Source: Candidatus Hydrogenedens sp.
GTDB lineage: Bacteria > Hydrogenedentota > Hydrogenedentia > Hydrogenedentales > Hydrogenedentaceae
Reading direction: 5' to 3'
Length of the DNA stretch: 26,008 nt
Assembly (NCBI GenBank): GCA_035361075.1
Contig: DAOSBX010000030.1
Location: 16,439 to 42,446 of the forward strand
How positions within the stretch are numbered: position 1 is the stretch's first letter; each line of letters opens with the position of its first letter. The position numbers and the translations under genes were made by a program. A model generated the notes under the pieces. It had not been told where the DNA came from, ran no database searches, and worked only from the letters and a program-made list of their open reading frames with translations. Of this stretch, positions 16,501-22,929 are shown in pieces.

Positions 16501-18023
16501 AGTTTATAGACCCAGGAGCACAAGCATATGATTTTTGTGACCAATCATATCTAACTGTAGAAGTAACAGGTAGTGTCGATATAAATGAAAAAGGAATATA
16601 TCAGTTAGAGTATACAGCTCGGGATAGTTCTAATCTGGAATCTCATGTAAGCCGTGATGTCCGTGTCTATGGATGTAACATTATACAGATTAGAAGTATC
16701 GAAGAATTACAAATGATTGGTAATTCTCCAGATTATCCTTTGGATGGTGACTATGAATTAGTTCAGGATATTGATGCAAGTGGAACAGCTCAATGGAATG
16801 AAGGTGCTGGGTTCATACCTATTGGAGATCAACTCCATCCATTTTCTGGGACATTTAACGGGAATGAACATAAAATAGTCGGACTACATATTAATCGTCC
16901 TGAAGAGGATTATGTAGGTCTATTTAGATCTATAGGTCCTGATGGAATTCTTTGGAACTTCGGTATTGAGGATGCAAATATAACAGGAGGAAACTATGTA
17001 GGAATAATAACAGGCCTTAATTCAGGAATATTGACACAATGTTATGTTACAGGTTCCGTATCAGGAATGATTGCAGTTGGTGGTTTAATTTCATCCAACT
17101 ATGGGGAAATAGAAAACTGTTACTCAACAGCAACTACATCTGGAATTGGCTATGTCGCTGGATTAGTCTTTGTAAATTATAATAAAATGACCAATTGCTA
17201 TTCATCGGGTGCGGTATTGGGAGAATATGAAACAGGTGGATTAACATACGACAATTTAGACGGAATAGTAACCAATTGTTACTGGGATGTTCAGACGTCA
17301 GGACAAAGTTGGTCAGATGGAGGTATTGGCAAATCTACTGAAGAAATGAAACAACTAATTACCTTCGATGATTGGGATTTTGTCAATGTATGGGGTATCA
17401 TTGAAAATACTACTTATCCATACTTCTTATGGCAGTACAAAGTCCCCGATATTATAGGGCTTAGCCAAAGTGAAGCTGAGACATTAATCATTACGAAAGG
17501 CTTTGAAGTTGGAGAAGTTAATGACGAATGCAGTAACACGATTCCAGCGGGATATGTTAGCAACCAAAATCCGACCGCAGGAGAACAAATACCGCCTGGA
17601 AGTAATGTTAACCTCACCATTGCTTCAGGGAGATGCACACCATTAGTAGTTATATTAGAAGCTCCAACAGAGTTAATAAAAACTCGTGGTGAAACGTTGG
17701 AATTACATGTATCTGTTCAGGGTGAAATAGGCACAGTAAACTACCAATGGTACTTTGAGCCAGAGGATGAAGAGAAGGTAGCTATCCCTCTACTTGGCGA
17801 AAATAGTGATACATTACGTATAACCAATATAGATTATATACATGCTGGCTGGTATTGGTGTCAGGTCTCCGATGATTGGGATTTCGCTGAAAGTGGAACT
17901 GTCCGTCTGTATGTAGATTCTGGATTGGACGTTAGCTCGATGTTAGGACTATTTTTGACATTAATAATAGTAAGTGTAATAGCAATTTATGCCCTGAAAC
18001 AACGCACATCAGATGTAAAGTAA
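13578..18023 (+). CDS. Main part of giant GLUG/PASTA/DUF5011/Ig surface protein
   Basis: 1481 residues of a predicted exported, membrane-anchored adhesin-like protein; the real reading frame enters at about 13539. Order by nucleotide: rest of GLUG block 1 (to about 14034); GLUG block 2 (14061-14828); three PASTA domains (14829-15428: VPDVLGLTQSEA, VPDVVHMEQSSA, VPNVAGLSQLDA); GLUG block 3 (15429-16208); two DUF5011/HYR-like beta domains (16209-16676); GLUG block 4 (16677-17441); a fourth PASTA (17442-17636); an Ig-like domain with WYWCQVSD (17637-17918); and a C-terminal helix, LGLFLTLIIVSVIAIYAL, with a basic end. GLUG blocks share a DLQKIG opening and a CYWD...TTAQMK...YPYLL closing. Each PASTA has two Cys, a possible disulfide. 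PASTA domains bind muropeptides or beta-lactams in PknB kinases and PBPs, so cell-wall contact is a possible role here. Confidence 0.92.
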   Translation: MGGLIGYKSGGSISQCYTTGFVSGITDNTGGLLGEHWNGSIQNSYSWSSVKGFANIGGFIGKNTNGTVSYCYSKGFVSGISNVGGFIGSRTSGTITSCYWDTETSGQSASSGGSGRTTAQMKTQSNYISWNFTTTWAIIENQTYPYLRSFGQTQDYIPVEKQISNLNELNNIGRDLNYPWDGQYTLTTDIDASDTVSWDGGLGFKPIGIFTGRFDGNGHVIKNLYINRWSSKSVGFIGNLIRGEVLNLGLKNIQVTGNMYVGCLIGTNYGVVKQSYVTGSAIGATDYVGGLVGFNNYGKLENSYSWSSAQGNQYIGGLIGRNIGISGSSFGVVDKCYSKGAVTGNIDVGGLIGNNLNGTVTSSYWDTQTSGRNTSSGGTGRTTAQMKQQATFVGWDFVNIWGIVQNVTYPYLLWEYTVPDVLGLTQSEAQDLITYYGFTVGTIGNQCSNVVPIGNVLSQNPAGGLQRPPGTPVDIVVVSSLCVDVPDVVHMEQSSAENTIVSAGLVVGTINTECNDTVPLGHVISQNPTAGEQVSPGSTVDLVVSTGPCPVEVPNVAGLSQLDAENIITTARLSVGEITEECNNAVPLGHVISQDPPAGQYIPPYSQVNMVISSGPCIIYISSIDDLQKIGNDPDYPIDGYYELTQDLDATDTINWNGGAGFVPIGTIDTPFTGSLNGNKHSIVGLYINRPSEAYVGLLSCIGTEGIIQNLALKNATIIGGNFVGSIAGYNMSDAVISSCYASGTVSSLNYNTEGNAGGLIGHNAGTVQQCFSKVDVWSPDYSAGLIGFNSGYIIQCYSKGKVNSSNYSLGLVGRNFGLVTQSYWDINASGTNSSDGGIGETTTNMKKQITFVDWDFTNVWGIVEDVTYPYLLGFSYDPEIQLIGPQELEISCGSEHYAEQGAVAYDIEDGDLTNQIMIMGEVNTSALGVYLVDYLVSDSNDNLGKASRTINVIDEAPIVTLLGSPKILVRCGTEFIDPGAQAYDFCDQSYLTVEVTGSVDINEKGIYQLEYTARDSSNLESHVSRDVRVYGCNIIQIRSIEELQMIGNSPDYPLDGDYELVQDIDASGTAQWNEGAGFIPIGDQLHPFSGTFNGNEHKIVGLHINRPEEDYVGLFRSIGPDGILWNFGIEDANITGGNYVGIITGLNSGILTQCYVTGSVSGMIAVGGLISSNYGEIENCYSTATTSGIGYVAGLVFVNYNKMTNCYSSGAVLGEYETGGLTYDNLDGIVTNCYWDVQTSGQSWSDGGIGKSTEEMKQLITFDDWDFVNVWGIIENTTYPYFLWQYKVPDIIGLSQSEAETLIITKGFEVGEVNDECSNTIPAGYVSNQNPTAGEQIPPGSNVNLTIASGRCTPLVVILEAPTELIKTRGETLELHVSVQGEIGTVNYQWYFEPEDEEKVAIPLLGENSDTLRITNIDYIHAGWYWCQVSDDWDFAESGTVRLYVDSGLDVSSMLGLFLTLIIVSVIAIYALKQRTSDVK

Positions 18024-18076
18024 AAAATGTAATACATAGTAGATTAATATTAAAGAGGGAGAAATTGTAATATATT

Positions 18077-18098
18077 CTCCTTTCGTTATAAAAAGGAG
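18077..18098. terminator. Weak stem-loop between convergent genes
   Basis: CTCCTTT (18077-18083) pairs with AAAGGAG (18092-18098) across an 8-base loop. On the plus strand a T-rich tract (TTTAGTTATTTTATT) begins about 10 bases later, not directly after the stem. It may end the large surface-protein transcript. It is weaker than the two terminators near 9-10 kb. Confidence 0.35.
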
Positions 18099-18115
18099 AT
18101 GGAGGTTTAGTTATT

Positions 18116-18490
18116 TTATTCATCACTATCTCGGTTTCTTGAGATAAGTGTAGGTGAACGTCTTCTATCAGATAGTTTATTTTTAAGGTATATCAGAGAC
18201 AATATTGGGTGATATAAAAACATTTTAGGTCCTGAAAATTGCATTACCACTTTAATTTTTTCTTTATGTCTCTTATCATAACAATGAATATGGCAATTTT
18301 TACATGTTGGTTTGTCTGGCATCAATGGGCACTTTTCTAATTGTTTATATGCATACTCTAAAAGTTCTCTACATGTATCACATATGTCATCTTTATGATT
18401 ATACTTGCAGTAAATTCTTATCATACTTTCGATAGTCTTCTTTTCATACCACTCCCTCCATCTCTTCTTTTTCTCATCGATTATTATCAA
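18116..18490 (-). CDS. ygbA: YgbA-family protein (nitrous-oxide-stimulated promoter family)
   Basis: Small cytoplasmic Cys-rich protein of 124 residues. The pattern KKTIESMIRIYCKYNH, CDTCRELLEYAYKQLEKCP, KPTCKNCHIHCY and VMQFSGPKMFLYHPILSLIYL follows the YgbA_NO family (Pfam PF11756), whose E. coli member is induced by nitric oxide through NsrR. Seven Cys plus His suggest metal or cluster binding, which is inference. The start is TTG, with AAAAGG (18501-18506) 10 bases upstream; no ATG is available before the conserved region. It lies 52 bases downstream of the DUF5703 gene on the same strand without a visible terminator between, so it may be cotranscribed. The C-terminal end is Arg/Ser-rich and variable. 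Confidence 0.85.
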   Translation of the reverse strand: MIIIDEKKKRWREWYEKKTIESMIRIYCKYNHKDDICDTCRELLEYAYKQLEKCPLMPDKPTCKNCHIHCYDKRHKEKIKVVMQFSGPKMFLYHPILSLIYLKNKLSDRRRSPTLISRNRDSDE

Positions 18491-18542
18491 TACAATCTAT
18501 CCTTTTATAAAGTCCTCATAATTTTTGTTTCATATGGGAAAA

Positions 18543-20771
18543 TCACTTCAATAATACTGCGACATCGTTCTTTCTGGTTTCTGGTGATATTTCTAAGGTC
18601 TCTATTGCGTTATTTTTCATTACACATCGAACCTGTGTCTTATTAGGTGCAAAAAGTTTAAAATCTACATTCCAATGTTTGTCCCATGCTGGGAACAAAT
18701 ATATTTTTTCTCCGTCCCATTGTAAAAGCATAAATTGGAATGTGCTCATTAAATTACCGCCGTGGCATTGGTCTGGTATCCAATCGTAGTTTGGTCCCCA
18801 AAATGCTGGAAAACGGGAACTTTCATGTTTGCGACGAGCGTTAGTAATCAACATCTCTTTAGTTTCATCTGTTAACCCTAAAAAAGCTGATTGGATAGCA
18901 TCCTGTTGCCAACCATGATAGTCTTTTGCATGCCGTTTTTGGAAACTATTAATGGCTATGTCTATATTAGGTTTGCCGACAGCGAAAATTCGATATGGGA
19001 ATACCGCGTATAATTCTGGATTTTCCACATTACTTCGTTTGGGATTAAATACCCGTGCAGGTAGGATACTTTTGTCTTTTACAGGAATAGGAACAATAGA
19101 GTTTAATAATTGTTCCCAGCGTGTTTTTTCTTCAGGTGATAGGAGAGGATTGTTTAAAGCGATGAGTCGAGGTAAAACTGCATGTAAACCAGAAACAGTG
19201 GGGGTGTCGTCAGTTACCCCTTCTTGATATGTTTCGACCGCCTGTGCAGGGTGAATAACTAACATTCCGTTCTTATCTTTTGAAAACCGTGTTTCAAAAA
19301 AACGGATAATTTCTCTTGCATAAGGGAGTAGCGTTTCTTTAAGAAAGGTTTCGTCATGTGTAAAGTTATAGTAATCTAACATTATCAGTGTCAGTTCCAG
19401 ACCACTTGCCCAAATCCAGCGTATGTATGGGTTTGTTATTTCACCTACTTTCAAACCTGTTCGGTCAAAGCCATAATCGCGATTGCGGAGTAAACCCCAG
19501 AAATATATCGTTTCAGGCATGTAAATTCCTTCACAATTCCAGTAAACTTTGTTCCGTAATTTGCTAATGTCCATTACACTCATGTAAAGATCGAACATGG
19601 GTTTCATTAAATCAAAATCACCTGAAGATAAAAGAGGCCAATAGGGTAATCGTGTGTTTTGCCACCAATAACCACCTCCCCAGCGACGATAATCTGGGTC
19701 GGATTTAAGTTCGTCGCCCTCACGCCATTCTACTGTAAAGATGGAACCATTAAATTTGACAGGGAATGTCCCACGACTACCGCAGGCAGTAATCCACCGT
19801 TGTAGAGTATATACCTTACTTGCCCATTCAGCGTCTGCGTCACCGCTTGCGACAATCCAACTTCTCTGCCAGAAATTTCGCCACCAATCTTTATGTTGTT
19901 CGAAGGCTTTATTCTCTGCAATTGTTAATACCTTTTCCCTTTCTCTTACTACATCACTTAACCATTCTTCAGGGGTTGTAGGATGCATTGTCTTGCCTAA
20001 TATATACACAGTGTACTTTTTTTGTCCTTTCCCTTGAAGAGTGAATTTGTCCATTTTTTTCAAATCGTTTGACCAGATGCTACAGCCAAAAATTCGATTT
20101 AGAAGAGGGTCTTTAAAATTATTTTTGTATTCACCGAAGCCCTGTAAATCCATAGAATAACCCCATATAGAATGATTATTCTGATGGTATACAACTAATC
20201 CACTAAAAGGTGGGTTATCTAAAACTATATCGGGATACACTATCCCTTCTTCAGTTTTTTGAATAAGACTACTCTGGTTTACTTCATCTTCTGTATAATT
20301 CCTTGTTTGGGTACGCCAGACTTCCAGTATTACTTTTAAATCTACATTTTCTGCACTTTCCACATTTAATACTGCGGTGGGCATATTTGCATCTATACGG
20401 AATATGGCCTTTGTTTTTCCTTGGTTGCCTTGTATTTCGATGGTTCCATCTTGCAAATGTAATCGCTGAGAAAAATTGGAATTTACCCCTGTCAAAGTTG
20501 GTGTAATCTGGAAGCGAACTCGTGCTAATTTTAATAGCTGTCCGTTGTCGTCCCATGAATCGGTTTTACTGATAAGTGCCACAATATCACCATTTTCTTC
20601 TATCCATACATTTGCTCCAATGTCTCCATTACCAATAGGCATTGAATCAGATGAATTCCTACCTGGTGTATTCCAAACTTCATCATAGCAGTCAGGATAA
20701 TTTGCGGGCTGTGCCTGACAGAATAGAGAAATGCAAACTAATAAAAAAGTTAACGAAAGCAATCTTTCCAT
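18543..20771 (-). CDS. Secreted DUF5703-family glycoside-hydrolase-like protein
   Basis: Predicted exported carbohydrate-active protein of 742 residues. ATG 20771 is chosen because AGGAGG (20778-20783) is 6 bases upstream and the product then starts with a signal peptide (LLSLTFLLVCISLFCQAQ). The longer frame from 20825 has no ribosome binding site. DUF5703-type opening: WNTPGRNSSDSMPIGNGDIG, NVWIEENGD and ISKTDSWDDNGQLLKLARVR (N-terminal beta-sandwich, about residues 28-270). The remainder has the Trp/Tyr/Asp-rich character of an (alpha/alpha)6 barrel, as in GH95/GH65-like enzymes: RWGGGYWWQNTRLPYWPLLSSGD, CEGIYMPETIYFWG and FPAFWGPNYDWIPDQCHGGN. Catalytic residues and sugar are not assignable by eye. 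Other fucosidase-type enzymes in the window make fucose-containing or related glycans a plausible substrate. Confidence 0.85.
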   Translation of the reverse strand: MERLLSLTFLLVCISLFCQAQPANYPDCYDEVWNTPGRNSSDSMPIGNGDIGANVWIEENGDIVALISKTDSWDDNGQLLKLARVRFQITPTLTGVNSNFSQRLHLQDGTIEIQGNQGKTKAIFRIDANMPTAVLNVESAENVDLKVILEVWRTQTRNYTEDEVNQSSLIQKTEEGIVYPDIVLDNPPFSGLVVYHQNNHSIWGYSMDLQGFGEYKNNFKDPLLNRIFGCSIWSNDLKKMDKFTLQGKGQKKYTVYILGKTMHPTTPEEWLSDVVREREKVLTIAENKAFEQHKDWWRNFWQRSWIVASGDADAEWASKVYTLQRWITACGSRGTFPVKFNGSIFTVEWREGDELKSDPDYRRWGGGYWWQNTRLPYWPLLSSGDFDLMKPMFDLYMSVMDISKLRNKVYWNCEGIYMPETIYFWGLLRNRDYGFDRTGLKVGEITNPYIRWIWASGLELTLIMLDYYNFTHDETFLKETLLPYAREIIRFFETRFSKDKNGMLVIHPAQAVETYQEGVTDDTPTVSGLHAVLPRLIALNNPLLSPEEKTRWEQLLNSIVPIPVKDKSILPARVFNPKRSNVENPELYAVFPYRIFAVGKPNIDIAINSFQKRHAKDYHGWQQDAIQSAFLGLTDETKEMLITNARRKHESSRFPAFWGPNYDWIPDQCHGGNLMSTFQFMLLQWDGEKIYLFPAWDKHWNVDFKLFAPNKTQVRCVMKNNAIETLEISPETRKNDVAVLLK

Positions 20772-20802
20772 ACCTAACCTCCTAAATGATTTAATTTTTA
20801 CT

Positions 20803-20811
20803 ATTGTAGCA
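20803..20811 (-). promoter_or_regulatory. Extended -10 promoter element for the DUF5703 gene
   Basis: On the minus strand TGCTACAAT (20811-20803) is an extended -10 (TGn plus TACAAT), 20-30 bases before the ribosome binding site. Only a weak -35 match (TTATTA, 17 bases upstream) accompanies it. Confidence 0.38.
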
Positions 20812-20986
20812 TAGAATTTAGTCACTAATAATAGGAATGAATGAAAATAATATAACCAAGGACTATCTTGCCTGTGAGTATATTTATATGGGTATTTAAC
20901 GCCTCACTTTTCTTCTCTTTATATAAGGGTTGCTCCCATTGCTATTCTCATGTGAAACATCTGGTTTTCTAAACCGTGAGAAAGTG

Positions 20987-21175
20987 ATGGAATGGGACAG
21001 ATATAATGAAAAGGATGTAATTTGTAAATCCATTCAATTTAATGCAAAAGTGTTGACGATACAAAATGTTATTGAATTTTTTGAATTATTGGGAAAACGA
21101 AAAGTCATCAGGATATGCAGTAGGGATAGACTGTATAAAATTGGAGTAAGTGATATTTCGATAACAGACTTTTGA
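20987..21175 (+). CDS. Doubtful small hypothetical protein
   Basis: A 62-residue frame from ATG 20987 (a TTG start at 20930 would make 81 residues) is the only candidate gene in the 412-base gap 20772-21183. It reads MEWDRYNEKDVICKSIQFN, then VIEFFELLGKRKVIRIC, and ends ISITDF. The mix of charged and hydrophobic residues looks protein-like, but there is no good ribosome binding site and no family is recognised. It could be a gene remnant or chance. The rest of the gap holds the DUF5703 promoter region and nothing else that can be supported. Confidence 0.22.
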   Translation: MEWDRYNEKDVICKSIQFNAKVLTIQNVIEFFELLGKRKVIRICSRDRLYKIGVSDISITDF

Positions 21176-21183
21176 CTAACATT

Positions 21184-21399
21184 CTATTTGATTTTCCAGA
21201 CCAATCCTTTTTTTCCTGTAATACCTTCGGCAATCTTCTGAAGTTTAACAAGAATCTTAATCTTTTCCTCAAAAGGAAGTTTTGCCTGTTCCTTATGATA
21301 TCTTTCCTTTTCTTTAAAAATTTTATTTCTTGTAATTTCTTTCCCTTTTCTAATAATTTTTATATTGCTTTTTTTATTTGATATGTTTATCCTATCCAT
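21184..21399 (-). CDS. Small basic protein paired with the nucleotidyltransferase
   Basis: 71 residues, very Lys-rich, ending HKEQAKLPFEEKIKILVKLQ, then KIAEGITGKKGLVWKI. The LPFEEKIKILVKLQKIA segment is typical of short proteins that accompany nucleotidyltransferase-fold genes in many bacteria and archaea, where its role is undefined. The start codon lies inside the end of the nucleotidyltransferase gene (13-base overlap), with GAGAGG about 11 bases upstream, which implies translational coupling. It may be an antitoxin, an adaptor or an RNA-binding partner; nothing in the sequence decides between these. Confidence 0.78.
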   Translation of the reverse strand: MDRINISNKKSNIKIIRKGKEITRNKIFKEKERYHKEQAKLPFEEKIKILVKLQKIAEGITGKKGLVWKIK

Positions 21400-21869
21400 T
21401 CTATTTTAAACCTCTCTAAAATTATACTTAATTTTTTCTTATTTAAATTTTTTTGTTCTAATAGTTTTTCTACCCTGTCCTTATCTTTTTTACGACCTAC
21501 TTTTAATAATATTGCTACTAAGTATTCAGGAGAAAATACTTTCGTGGGGATATTCTCAAATTTTATTTCTTTTGCATTTTTTATTGCTTCTTCCTCTAAT
21601 TCATTAGCAACAATAAACTGAACAGGAATACCTTCAATAATAATATGTTCTCCTTCCCATTTGTATCCTTTCTTTATTAAAAAATCATACATATCAGAAA
21701 TATCTATAATTCCTTTTTTATCTTCTCCTTTTGGAATAATAAATATATCAAGATCGTAGGTTAAAAAAGCCTCAATATAGAACAATGTGGCTATTCCACC
21801 CCCAATAGCATAATCTACAATAATACCTTTATTCCTCATTTCATTTAGGACTTTAATTGTATTTTTCAC
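21387..21869 (-). CDS. Nucleotidyltransferase-fold protein (AbiEii/DUF6036-like)
   Basis: 160 residues from GTG 21869, chosen because AAGGG (21877-21881) is 7 bases upstream and the conserved region starts at once (KNTIKVLNEMRNKG). A longer frame up to 21962 adds a hydrophobic stretch unlike the family. VDYAIGGGIATLFYIEAF followed by TYDLDIFII gives the nucleotidyltransferase GG...DxD pattern (Asp39 and Asp41). The later region has VFSPEYLVAILLKVGRKKDKDRVEKLL, a common helical part of AbiEii-like proteins. Members of this superfamily can act as toxins that modify tRNA or proteins; activity here is unknown. It overlaps the small basic protein downstream. Confidence 0.82.
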   Translation of the reverse strand: MKNTIKVLNEMRNKGIIVDYAIGGGIATLFYIEAFLTYDLDIFIIPKGEDKKGIIDISDMYDFLIKKGYKWEGEHIIIEGIPVQFIVANELEEEAIKNAKEIKFENIPTKVFSPEYLVAILLKVGRKKDKDRVEKLLEQKNLNKKKLSIILERFKIEWIG

Positions 21870-21990
21870 TCTATAACCCTTGTTTTTTACAGAGACTATA
21901 ATAATAAATAGATTATACAAAAATAATGCAGTAGATTCAGATATGTAAAAGACAACTCTCATGAATCTGTAATTACAAATATATGTATTT

Positions 21991-22917
21991 TTAAGGGTGT
22001 TCTTTTCTGTTTTTCCATTGCCAGAGTTCTGCGAGAATGGATGCGGTTATAATGCACCATGTTGCAAATAATGCATTTGGTAGGGCACTTTCTGCAGAGA
22101 AGTGATTTAATGCCAGTACTGCACCTAAGCCTGCGTTTTGCATGCCTACTTCGATGGCTAATGTCCGTTTCCTCTTTTCATCAAAGCGATATAAAATTCC
22201 TGCTCCATAACCTAAGATAAGACCTAAGAAGTTATGCAAAACCACAGCAGAGAAGATAAGTAAGGATACATCCCCGAATTTATCCGCATTTAGTGCTACA
22301 ACCAGACCGCAAATGAATGCAATACACAGAGAAGATATAGCAGGAAATACATCTACCACCTTGTTAATTCGTTCTTTGAGTAGATAGCGAATAGCAAAAC
22401 CTACCATTAGTGGAACAATTACCATTTTGATAATACTCATAAACATACCCCAGAAAGGCACTGAAATATATACACTCCCAAAAATATAGGTACACAGGGG
22501 TGTGAGTATGGGAGATAACAAAGTGCTTGTGCTGGTTAGTGCTACGGAATATGCCACATCTGCTCCTGCCATATATGAAATAACATTGGAAGCCATGGCT
22601 CCAGGTGTAGAGCCGACTAATATAACACCAATGGCTAATGAAGGAGGTAATTGCAATCCTTTGGCTATTAAAAATCCCAGAAGAGGCATAATTACAAACT
22701 GGGCAATTGTGCCTAACAATACCCAATGGGGTCGTTTAACTATTGGAATGAAATCTTCAATTTTTAATACTACACCTATACCTGCCATGGTAAACATGAA
22801 GAACCAGTCTTTATATGGATTAAAAATAGTCAACACTGGTGGAAAAAAATAACCAATTATACCTGCAAGAATAACCCACACTACCATCATTCTCGAAAAT
22901 ATTTGAAAAACAATCAT
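21991..22917 (-). CDS. Bile acid:sodium symporter (BASS) family transporter
   Basis: Inner-membrane sodium-coupled transporter of 308 residues with 9-10 predicted transmembrane helices over its whole length. BASS-type motifs are FMFTMAGIGVVLKIEDF near helix 2, VGSTPGAMASNVISYMAGADVAYSVALTS in the first crossover region, and AIEVGMQNAGLGAVLAL in the second. Bacterial members carry organic acids such as pantoate, pyruvate or bile acids, and the substrate cannot be read here. The start is only 12 bases after the stop of the large glycosidase-like gene on the same strand, so the two probably form an operon and the transported compound may be linked to its product. Confidence 0.9.
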   Translation of the reverse strand: MIVFQIFSRMMVVWVILAGIIGYFFPPVLTIFNPYKDWFFMFTMAGIGVVLKIEDFIPIVKRPHWVLLGTIAQFVIMPLLGFLIAKGLQLPPSLAIGVILVGSTPGAMASNVISYMAGADVAYSVALTSTSTLLSPILTPLCTYIFGSVYISVPFWGMFMSIIKMVIVPLMVGFAIRYLLKERINKVVDVFPAISSLCIAFICGLVVALNADKFGDVSLLIFSAVVLHNFLGLILGYGAGILYRFDEKRKRTLAIEVGMQNAGLGAVLALNHFSAESALPNALFATWCIITASILAELWQWKNRKEHP

Positions 22918-22929
22918 ACCCTCTTCCTT

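Noticed and set aside
13114..17441. Repeated segments that could suggest a CRISPR or DNA tandem array
   Set aside because: The repeats are protein-level GLUG units with divergent DNA and variable length; there are no identical short repeats with regular spacers.
21870..21962. Longer N-terminus for the nucleotidyltransferase
   Set aside because: The extra 31 residues are hydrophobic and unlike the family, whereas GTG 21869 has a good ribosome binding site immediately before the conserved region.
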